A DNA stretch of 5,548 bases, taken from the NCBI GenBank assembly GCA_947589335.1, contig CANPZH010000098.1:1-5548 (forward strand). Reading direction: 5' to 3'. A program made the translations under genes and the position numbers. This DNA comes from an uncultured Clostridia bacterium. Its GTDB lineage: Bacteria > Bacillota > Clostridia > Christensenellales > Borkfalkiaceae. The notes beneath the pieces are model-generated. The model saw only the letters and a program-made list of their open reading frames with translations, was not told the origin of the DNA and did not search any database. Every line of letters starts with the position of its first letter. The first letter of the stretch is position 1. Below are positions 1-4,924 of this stretch, piece by piece.

Positions 1-169
1 CAAGCGGCTGATTTTCACAGGCGATCTTCAAAAAGAGATAGGTCTTGATCGCGTCGATTTGCGCATCCCGCATTTGCCCTGTTTTTTCAATATAAGCAAT
101 GAGCTCCTTCACGGAGTTCTCGCTCTGCAACCACTCGTCGCGTTTTTTCGTTATCATTCTGTAAAACAT
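1..169 (-). CDS. N-terminal fragment of a probable DEAD/DEAH-box helicase family protein (runs off window)
   Basis: Only the first 56 codons are in the window; the reading frame is open to the left edge, so this is a partial gene and not a broken one. The ATG at 169-167 is chosen because AGAGGA (174-179) lies just upstream and a clear extended -10 promoter sits a further 30 bases up. An alternative ATG lies four codons in, but its spacing to the ribosome site is poor. The peptide starts MFYRMITKKRDEWLQ and contains GQMRDAQIDAIKTYLFLKI. From memory this matches the N-terminus of a large clostridial family annotated as DEAD/DEAH-box helicase or type III restriction Res-like; RDAQIDAI is reminiscent of a helicase Q-motif (arginine and glutamine before the Walker A). 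The Walker motifs themselves would lie outside the window, so the ATPase assignment cannot be verified here. No signal peptide or membrane segment is visible, which fits a cytoplasmic DNA/RNA enzyme. Confidence 0.5.
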   Translation of the reverse strand, partial: MFYRMITKKRDEWLQSENSVKELIAYIEKTGQMRDAQIDAIKTYLFLKIACENQPL

Positions 170-204
170 ACTTTCCTCTTGCGACCGTTTCGGGTCTTGC
201 ATCC

Positions 205-213
205 ATTATAGCA
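205..213 (-). promoter_or_regulatory. Extended -10 promoter of the helicase-like gene
   Basis: The minus strand reads TGCTATAAT, a perfect -10 hexamer (205-210) with the TG of an extended -10 (212-213). No good TTGACA-like -35 lies 17 bases upstream, as is common for extended -10 promoters. Transcription would start near 198, leaving a leader of about 29 bases before the ATG at 169. The spacer just upstream is filled by an inverted repeat (214-230), which could let a repressor block this promoter. Confidence 0.7.
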
Positions 214-230
214 CATTTCGGCAGGAAATG
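214..230. promoter_or_regulatory. Inverted repeat, copy A of a shared candidate operator
   Basis: CATTTC (214-219), five bases, then GAAATG (225-230) form a perfect 6-base inverted repeat. It fills the -35/-10 spacer of the promoter for the gene starting at 169, a classic repressor position. A second copy upstream of the gene at 707 matches in 14 of 16 positions. That the repeat exists is a direct observation; its function as a protein-binding site is inferred. I do not recognise it as a LexA, CcpA (cre) or HrcA site. Confidence 0.45.
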
Positions 231-278
231 GGTCGAAAATGATGGGGCGATCGGAAAACATTCCGCGGGGGAAGTCTT

Positions 279-707
279 TCAGCGGAGCATGCCGAGATAG
301 ACTTCGTCGTGGCGCTGTTTGAGCTCATCGCAGAACTTTGTCAAGGCATCCTGATCGTCCCAGACCGAAAAATCAAACACGCAGGAATACTCCGTGCCGA
401 GAAAGACATCCACTTGAAGCGCGACGGGGAACTTGGGGAAGGGAAGCGGCTCTGCACTGCGATACTTATACCGTGCAATAAACCGTTGCATCATCTGTTC
501 GTAGCGTTTTGCCTTTGCGTCATCGAAAAAGACGCGCAAAATTTGCGGGGCGTCCGACCCGTATATGCGGCGTGTGGGGAAGCCGTAGAGGCTGCCCTTT
601 TTGCAATAAGCGGTGATGATATCCTGCAAATTGCAAATACGGTAATAAAAATTCGGATAATCCGTCTTGAAAGGCCCGTCTGTATTAAACTCATATTCGA
701 CCTGCAT
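279..707 (-). CDS. Hypothetical 142-residue cytoplasmic protein
   Basis: I do not recognise this protein. It is supported as a real gene by an ATG at 707-705 preceded at five bases by GAGAGG (713-718), by a perfect extended -10 promoter (740-748), and by an uninterrupted frame ending in TGA at 279-281. The product is soluble-looking: it has no signal peptide, hydrophobic helix or obvious metal-binding cluster. It is rich in aromatic and charged residues, starting MQVEYEFNTDGPFKTDYPNFYYR. Residues about 50-85 (SDAPQILRVFFDDAKAKRYEQ, then QRFIARYKYR) look like a strand followed by a basic amphipathic helix. The C-terminal part has alternating strand-like segments (VALQVDVFLG, CVFDFSVW) and a final charged helix (TKFCDELKQRHDEVY), suggesting a small alpha/beta domain. 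It has its own promoter, separated from the fructan operon by a terminator, and it shares an upstream repeat with the next gene, so its role may relate to that helicase-like gene. Function unknown. Confidence 0.75.
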   Translation of the reverse strand: MQVEYEFNTDGPFKTDYPNFYYRICNLQDIITAYCKKGSLYGFPTRRIYGSDAPQILRVFFDDAKAKRYEQMMQRFIARYKYRSAEPLPFPKFPVALQVDVFLGTEYSCVFDFSVWDDQDALTKFCDELKQRHDEVYLGMLR

Positions 708-712
708 AGTAA

Positions 713-718
713 CCTCTC
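713..718 (-). promoter_or_regulatory. Ribosome binding site of the 142-residue protein
   Basis: The minus strand reads GAGAGG, five bases before the ATG at 707-705. It fixes this start; no alternative in-frame start with a comparable site was seen. Confidence 0.7.
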
Positions 719-739
719 ATGTATGATATGGATAGGTCT

Positions 740-748
740 ATTATAACA
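740..748 (-). promoter_or_regulatory. Extended -10 promoter of the 142-residue protein
   Basis: The minus strand reads TGTTATAAT: a perfect -10 hexamer (740-745) with the extended TG at 747-748. A TTGACA-like -35 at the usual spacing is not evident; the nearest, TTGTAG, would leave a spacer of about 20 bases. Transcription would start near 733, giving a leader of about 25 bases. The architecture matches that of the promoter at 205-213. Confidence 0.7.
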
Positions 749-780
749 TATTTTCTCCTGTTCGACTACAAAATCGCGGG

Positions 781-796
781 CATTTCCGCAAGAAAT
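781..796. promoter_or_regulatory. Inverted repeat, copy B of a shared candidate operator
   Basis: ATTTC (782-786), five bases, then GAAAT (792-796) form a 5-base inverted repeat, with a further C at 781. It matches copy A at 214-229 in 14 of 16 positions in the same orientation (CATTTCsGCArGAAAT). It lies roughly 55 bases upstream of the predicted transcription start of the 142-residue gene, farther out than copy A is from its own promoter. It could therefore be an activator or auxiliary site. Regulatory function is inferred. Confidence 0.4.
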
Positions 797-833
797 TCTC
801 CGTCGCACTGCGCGGCTTTGCAACATTTGCACG

Positions 834-857
834 AAAAAAGACGGCGTTTCCGCCGTC
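834..857 (-). terminator. Rho-independent terminator of the fructan operon
   Basis: On the minus strand GACGGCG (857-851), loop GAAA (850-847) and CGCCGTC (846-840) form a perfect 7-bp GC-rich stem closed by a GNRA tetraloop. Six T residues (839-834) follow directly. It begins 26 bases after the stop codon of the cytoplasmic GH32 gene, so it ends the operon and insulates the downstream genes. There is no T-run on the plus-strand side, so it should act in one direction only. Confidence 0.92.
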
Positions 858-882
858 CCGTTTCCTTGGAAAAATCCTCTTT

Positions 883-2361
883 TTATACCACGATGTCGTA
901 CTTATCGAGGGTGATGAGCTTTGCGTTGCCGCCTTCGGCGAAGAAGGAGACGCCGCCGCCCTCCGAGTAGACATTCCCCGTCATGGTGCGCTCGCCGCCG
1001 TTCAAAAACACTTCACAGCTCGAAACGTCGAGGAAGATGCGCATATCGAGCCGATTGTCCTTGGTCGAAACCCAAACGGAGCGCACTGCGGCGTCCTTCT
1101 CCTCGGCGTCGTGCGTGATCTCGACGCCCATGCGGGAGCGGTCGAAGATCACCCTGTCCTTTTCGCGGTCGTAGTAGATGCGGGCGTCGTGCTCGCCGCT
1201 TTGGTACAACTTGACGCCGACCCTTTTCGCCGTGCCGAGGTCGAGGGAAAAGCATAGTTCGATCTTGGTGCCGTTGACTTTCGTGAGTTCGTTTCGGCTT
1301 CCGAGCGTGACGTTTTCGAAGCGGACGGGATTCCAGCGGTAGCGTTCGATCTCGCGCACGGGGCTCTGATAGAGCTTGCCGTCCTTTACCGAGAGTTCGC
1401 GCGGCAGGATCATCGCACCCGCCCAACCGTGCTTTGCCGTCGGGAAGAGGCGGTGCCACATCTGCATCCATGCGATCATCACGATGCGTCCGTCCTTCGT
1501 CTTCAGCGTCTGCGGGGCGTAAAAGTCGAAGCCGCCGTCGATCTCGTCCTCATAGTCCTTTTCGAAGACGCCCTTCTTTTCGTCGAGCTTTCCGAGCATA
1601 TAGACGGAGGACTGTTCGTTTTCATACCGCCAGTCGTCCGTTCTGTACCCCTGCGGGCTCGCGAGCATCACGTCCGTTCCGCCGAGCTCGAAGAAGTCGG
1701 GGCACTCATAGATGCCGCGGGTCGTGAGCCCGTCTTTCCGGAGGACGTTGACGAACTCCCAGTCGATGAGGTTGAGGGAGCGGTACAACAGGAGCATGCC
1801 CTCGCCCGCCTCGGACATCCCGCCCGCGAGCAGGTAGTAATACCGCCCGCGCTTGAAGACCTTGGGATCGCGGAAGTCCGTCTTCAGGCAACCCTCGGGG
1901 AGCTGATCCCCGGAGATGATGACGCCGAGCTTTTCGAAGCGGACGCCGTCGGAGGAGACGGCGAGCGACTGCGTCTGCTTGCCCGCCGCGACCGAGGTGT
2001 ACACGAGATAGAGCTTGCCGTCCTTCACAACGGAGGACCCGGAATAGCAGCCGTCGCAGTCGTCCTTTCCGTCGGGCGCGAGCGCCGTGGGCTCCAGCTT
2101 CCATTTGACGAAGTCCTCGGTGGTGTAGTGGCCCCAGTGCATGGACGCCCAGGAGGGCGCATAGGGGTAGAATTGGTAGAAGAGATGATATTTCCCGAAT
2201 GCCTCATGGAAGCCGTTCGGATCGTTCATCCAGCCCACGGGGGGCATGACGTGATAGGTATGGCGGCTGTTTCCGCCTACGGCGGCAAGATTATGCACGA
2301 TGTACAGATCGGCTATCTTCGTGCCGTATGAGCCGCCCGCCATAGTCGATGTCGTTTTCAT
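883..2361 (-). CDS. Cytoplasmic GH32 beta-fructofuranosidase / sucrose-6-phosphate hydrolase
   Basis: This 492-residue enzyme should hydrolyse the fructosyl bond of sucrose, sucrose-6-phosphate or short beta-fructans inside the cell, releasing fructose or glucose(-6-P). The start at 2361-2359 follows GGGGGA at close spacing; an upstream in-frame ATG at 2535 is rejected because the extra 58 residues are out-of-frame lipoprotein coding with shadow-like composition. Residues about 34-335 form the five-bladed propeller: WMNDPNGF at 44-51 with nucleophile Asp47, FRDP at 163-166 (transition-state Asp165), ECPD at 219-222 with acid/base Glu219, GGFDFYAPQTL near 276-286, and HGWAGAMILPREL at 311-323. 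Residues about 345-492 are the C-terminal beta-sandwich, with DVSSCEVFLNGGERTMT at 445-461. All three catalytic residues are present and the length is normal for sacA/scrB enzymes. There is no signal peptide. It starts 19 bases after the lipoprotein stop and is the last gene before the terminator. Whether the substrate is phosphorylated cannot be told from the sequence, because no transporter (PTS or ABC) is in view. Confidence 0.95.
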   Translation of the reverse strand: MKTTSTMAGGSYGTKIADLYIVHNLAAVGGNSRHTYHVMPPVGWMNDPNGFHEAFGKYHLFYQFYPYAPSWASMHWGHYTTEDFVKWKLEPTALAPDGKDDCDGCYSGSSVVKDGKLYLVYTSVAAGKQTQSLAVSSDGVRFEKLGVIISGDQLPEGCLKTDFRDPKVFKRGRYYYLLAGGMSEAGEGMLLLYRSLNLIDWEFVNVLRKDGLTTRGIYECPDFFELGGTDVMLASPQGYRTDDWRYENEQSSVYMLGKLDEKKGVFEKDYEDEIDGGFDFYAPQTLKTKDGRIVMIAWMQMWHRLFPTAKHGWAGAMILPRELSVKDGKLYQSPVREIERYRWNPVRFENVTLGSRNELTKVNGTKIELCFSLDLGTAKRVGVKLYQSGEHDARIYYDREKDRVIFDRSRMGVEITHDAEEKDAAVRSVWVSTKDNRLDMRIFLDVSSCEVFLNGGERTMTGNVYSEGGGVSFFAEGGNAKLITLDKYDIVV

Positions 2362-2363
2362 AA

Positions 2364-2377
2364 ATTCCCCCGGGAAT
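2364..2377 (-). promoter_or_regulatory. Inverted repeat over the ribosome binding site of the cytoplasmic GH32
   Basis: In the transcript AUUCC (2377-2373), CGGG and GGAAU (2368-2364) can pair as a 5-bp stem that hides part of the GGGGGA ribosome site (2366-2371). The lipoprotein stop codon (2383-2381) is only a few bases upstream, so a ribosome finishing that gene would melt the stem. This suggests translational coupling of the two GH32 genes. The repeat is seen directly; the role is inferred. Confidence 0.4.
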
Positions 2378-2380
2378 GTT

Positions 2381-3904
2381 TCAATAGGTATAGGTGTATT
2401 GCTTGAGATCGGAGAAGGTGACGTTTGCGCCGCTCGAGTAGAGCATGACGTTCGTCCCGTTCGCGCCGTAGATGCGCACGGTGAGCGCCGTCTGTCCCTC
2501 GACATAGAGGACGCCGACGGAGCCCTCCTGCACATAGGTGAAGGAATAGGTCTCGCCCGCTTTCAGTTCGGCGGAGACGTCGGTGATGTGCACGGAACCG
2601 TTGTTGAATTCGAGGGAGATCGTCTGCTTCTCGGGGGAGATGGCGATGGTCTTATAGCTCTCCTTTCTGCCGTTGTAGTCGAAGGCGAAGCCGAAATCGC
2701 CCGTGCCGTCGAAGCGGAAGCTCCCGGTGACGAGGTAGCGCTCGAAGCAGCGGAACGTCTCCGTGTAGTCGCCCGCAGCGACCTCGACGGACGGCCCTGC
2801 GACGAGGACGCGCTCCTTGGTGTTCTGCGTGTAGGCATCGACGGGGGCGAGACGGATGCCTCCCTTCCCGTCCTCTACGACCTTCTGCACCTGCAGGTTG
2901 CCCGCCCAGCCCTTCACGTCCTGCGTGGAGGAGACGGACTCCGACCGCCGCGCCCAGCCGATGAGATAGGTGTTCTCGCCGTCGGAGGCGTGCTTCGCCG
3001 CATAGAACAGGTGGCCGTCGAGAGGCTTGGGAGTAGCCGTGTAGGGGTCGTACTGCGTATCTGCCGTCGTGTACCAGAGAACGCCGTCCTGTGCGGAGAA
3101 GGTGAGGTACCACTTGCCGCCGATCTCAAAGGTGTCGGAGCATTCGAGGTTATAGACGTCGCCGACGACGCTCTCGTCGTTCGTATAGATGATGTCGCCG
3201 TAGACGGGGTCGCTCAGATCGCCCTTGAGGGTGTATTTGCAGACCCGTCCGATGCCGCTCTGCGCCGCCGTGATGGTGAGCGTGATCGTATCCGTCGCCG
3301 CGTCATAATAGCCCTGCGGATCGCGGAAATCGTTTTTCTGTCCGAGCGAGTCGGGAGGGGTGATCTCCCAGCCTTCCTTCTTGGTGAACTCCGTGGGGCT
3401 CGAGCCCTCGGCGACCATGATCGTCTCGCTCGGGGTATGGTTTCCGTTGTGCCCCGTGTAGAAGAAGTAATATTTGTCCTTGACTTTGACGACCGAACCC
3501 GTGCCGATCATCGAATCCTGCCCGGTGCCGTGGTCGGATTCGAGGACGGGATCCTGTTTCTCCTCGAAGTGGACGAAGTCCTTCGTCGTGGTGAGGTAGA
3601 CGGAGTGGTTGTAGGAGTCGCCCTGGTCCTTCAAATAGTAGATGTAGTAGGTGCCGTTCTCATAGTAGGGCATGGTGTCGCCGACATAGCCCTGTCCCGC
3701 GCTGTCCTTTTCGGGCAGGAAGTTGAACATGTAGCTGCAGGCGTTCTCCTTCGCGCTCGCATTGCGGTAGGAGGAGAAGTCCTTATCGGAAGGATCGACG
3801 TCCTCCGCCCAGTTGCCTCCCGCGGTCTCGCCGCAGCCTGCCGCAAACAGCATGATGCAGCCGAGAGCGATCGTAAAAACCGAAACTTTTTTCGTGAATT
3901 TCAT
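2381..3904 (-). CDS. GH32-family lipoprotein, secreted beta-fructosidase (levanase/inulinase-like)
   Basis: A 507-residue surface lipoprotein expected to release fructose or oligosaccharides from fructan outside the membrane. The N-terminus has a lysine-rich start (MKFTKK), a hydrophobic core, and the lipobox AAGC at 21-24 with Cys24 as lipidation site. A flexible acidic linker follows to about 55. The propeller spans about 70-345. VGDTMPYYENG (74-84) stands where classical GH32 enzymes have WMNDPNG, with Asp76 as presumed nucleophile; NDFRDPQG (191-198) gives stabilising Asp195; NLECSD (252-257) gives acid/base Glu254; KGWAGNL (331-337) parallels HGWAG of the cytoplasmic enzyme. Residues about 375-507 form a beta-sandwich (SVGVLYVEGQTALTVRIY near 462-479) of GH32 C-terminal or CBM66 type. 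The start overlaps the fructokinase stop as ATGA and has AAGGGG (3912-3917) seven bases upstream, implying translational coupling. The family is confident (clan GH-J pattern). Substrate (levan, inulin or sucrose) is inferred from neighbours, and a non-hydrolytic binding role cannot be excluded given the altered nucleophile motif. Confidence 0.88.
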   Translation of the reverse strand: MKFTKKVSVFTIALGCIMLFAAGCGETAGGNWAEDVDPSDKDFSSYRNASAKENACSYMFNFLPEKDSAGQGYVGDTMPYYENGTYYIYYLKDQGDSYNHSVYLTTTKDFVHFEEKQDPVLESDHGTGQDSMIGTGSVVKVKDKYYFFYTGHNGNHTPSETIMVAEGSSPTEFTKKEGWEITPPDSLGQKNDFRDPQGYYDAATDTITLTITAAQSGIGRVCKYTLKGDLSDPVYGDIIYTNDESVVGDVYNLECSDTFEIGGKWYLTFSAQDGVLWYTTADTQYDPYTATPKPLDGHLFYAAKHASDGENTYLIGWARRSESVSSTQDVKGWAGNLQVQKVVEDGKGGIRLAPVDAYTQNTKERVLVAGPSVEVAAGDYTETFRCFERYLVTGSFRFDGTGDFGFAFDYNGRKESYKTIAISPEKQTISLEFNNGSVHITDVSAELKAGETYSFTYVQEGSVGVLYVEGQTALTVRIYGANGTNVMLYSSGANVTFSDLKQYTYTY

Positions 3905-4854
3905 GATATTTCCCCTTCAAAAACTTCTTTGTCCGTCGGCATCGCGGGGATCGCGCCCTCGCGGGAGACGACGATGGCAGCCGCACGGTTTGCCCGTTGC
4001 AGCATTTGGTTGAGTTCTAAAGCGGAGAGCCCTTCGATCCCCCGCCCGAGCAGTTGGTACAGGACCGTTCCGATGAACGAATCTCCCGCGCCGGTCGTAT
4101 CCGTGACCGCAAAGCCCGTGTGCGCCGGCTGCCGTGCCTCCGCACTGCGGGTGTAGGCGGCGGCGCCGTCCTTTCCCTTTGTGACGAAGACGAGCTTCAC
4201 TTCGCCCTGGAAGAGAGACGTTACCGCCTGCCGCTCATCCGCGATCCCGGTGATGTCGAGGAGCTCTTCATCGCTCACTTTGAGGATGTCGGCGCAGGGC
4301 AGGAACTCCCGCACGGTGGAGAGGAGGGCCTCACGGCTCTTCCAGAGGGAATAGCGCAGGTTGGGGTCGAAACTGATGACCGCGCCCGCCTTCCGCGCCC
4401 GTCCGATCGCGGCGATATGCGCCTGCTTTACGGGAGCGTCGACGAGGTCTACGCTGCAGAAGTGGAGGATGTCTCCGCGCCCGAAGGGGATCCCTTTCAC
4501 TTCGTCGGCCCCGAGCAGCATATCCGCGGAGGGGTTGCGGTAGAAGGAGAAGCTCCTCTCGCCGTGTTCGTCTCTCGAGACGAATGCGAGCGCGGTATTC
4601 GCGCTGCCGGTGCGGAACACGTAGTCGGTGCAGACATTTTCCCGTTTCAGCGTCTCCTCGAGGAAGTTCCCGAAGGGGTCGTTCCCGAGTTTGGTGATGA
4701 CGCAGGCGCGTCCGCCGAGCTTGGCGGCGCAGACGGCGACGTTCGCAGGCGCGCCTCCCGCGTTCTTGCGGAAGTTGACCGCCGCCTCGAGCGCGCCCGT
4801 CTCCTGTGCCGTGAAGTCGATGAGCATCTCGCCGATCGCGTAGAGTGTGTTCAT
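3901..4854 (-). CDS. scrK: Fructokinase, PfkB/ribokinase family
   Basis: This 317-residue kinase phosphorylates fructose at the expense of ATP to fructose-6-phosphate, which enters glycolysis. The start at 4854-4852 has GGGGG (4861-4865) six bases upstream. The fold is the full PfkB domain: GEMLIDF at 8-14 (start of the substrate site), the N-terminal signature KNAGGAPANVAVCAAKLGG at 30-48, KLGNDPFGN at 55-63, SFDPNLRYSLW at 161-171, and VTKGKDGA near 224-231. The C-terminal ATP/anion-hole signature DTTGAGDSF is at 252-260, with catalytic base Asp258. Length is typical of ScrK-type fructokinases. The wording of the motifs (GGAPANVA, DPNLR.LW) favours fructokinase over ribokinase or 2-keto-3-deoxygluconate kinase, and two adjacent GH32 genes support this strongly. 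It follows the upstream gene after 70 bases containing a strong hairpin and overlaps the next gene by ATGA. It has no visible promoter of its own, so it should be co-transcribed. Confidence 0.93.
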   Translation of the reverse strand: MNTLYAIGEMLIDFTAQETGALEAAVNFRKNAGGAPANVAVCAAKLGGRACVITKLGNDPFGNFLEETLKRENVCTDYVFRTGSANTALAFVSRDEHGERSFSFYRNPSADMLLGADEVKGIPFGRGDILHFCSVDLVDAPVKQAHIAAIGRARKAGAVISFDPNLRYSLWKSREALLSTVREFLPCADILKVSDEELLDITGIADERQAVTSLFQGEVKLVFVTKGKDGAAAYTRSAEARQPAHTGFAVTDTTGAGDSFIGTVLYQLLGRGIEGLSALELNQMLQRANRAAAIVVSREGAIPAMPTDKEVFEGEIS

Positions 4855-4871
4855 AAAATACCCCCGATTTA

Positions 4872-4906
4872 GCGGATGCCTCCGCGATAGAGTTTACCGC
4901 GGAGGC
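4872..4906 (-). promoter_or_regulatory. Intercistronic hairpin upstream of the fructokinase
   Basis: Nine bases, GCCTCCGCG (4878-4886), pair perfectly with CGCGGAGGC (4898-4906) around an 11-base loop. No T-run follows on either strand, so it is not a normal intrinsic terminator. It lies directly after the stop of the upstream surface-protein gene and before the fructokinase ribosome site. A second, weaker stem, GCGGA (4872-4876) with TCCGC (4881-4885), uses the same central segment, so the two pairings exclude each other. Likely roles, all inferred, are protecting the 3' end of the upstream message, processing, or lowering expression of the kinase relative to the surface protein. Confidence 0.6.
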
Positions 4907-4924
4907 CCGTTTGCGTATTATGGA

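Noticed and set aside
170..278. Terminator after the 142-residue gene
   Set aside because: Only short weak stems such as TTCC/GGAA near 261-273 are present, with no T-run; the gap holds a promoter and inverted repeat instead. Read-through into the next gene is possible.
309..746. 145-codon plus-strand frame opposite the hypothetical protein
   Set aside because: The minus-strand frame has a ribosome site, a perfect promoter at the right distance and a balanced composition; the plus-strand frame has none of these.
719..974. Short frames across the 708-882 gap (both strands)
   Set aside because: They run through the terminator hairpin and into the GH32 3' end and have shadow-like Arg/Ser-rich sequence. 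The gap is explained by the terminator, inverted repeat and promoter.
1429..2331. 300-codon open frame on the plus strand
   Set aside because: Antisense shadow of the cytoplasmic GH32 gene with the same biased composition, no ribosome site and no recognisable domain.
2362..2535. 58-residue N-terminal extension of the cytoplasmic GH32 (ATG at 2535)
   Set aside because: It overlaps the end of the lipoprotein gene in another frame, is Arg/Ser/Thr-rich like a shadow, and the ATG at 2361 has a good ribosome site and fits family length.
2300..4156. 618-codon open frame on the plus strand
   Set aside because: It lies wholly antisense to the GH32 lipoprotein and fructokinase, which have intact catalytic motifs. 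The translation is a low-complexity Val/Asp/Arg/Glu mix with no motif, as expected opposite GC-rich codons.
4054..4872. 272-codon open frame on the plus strand
   Set aside because: Antisense to the fructokinase, whose PfkB signatures prove the minus strand is coding.
883..4924. CcpA cre sites or a sugar-responsive operator in the operon
   Set aside because: No convincing TGNAANCGNNNNCA-type palindrome was seen by eye in the short intergenic gaps; the operon promoter lies outside the window.
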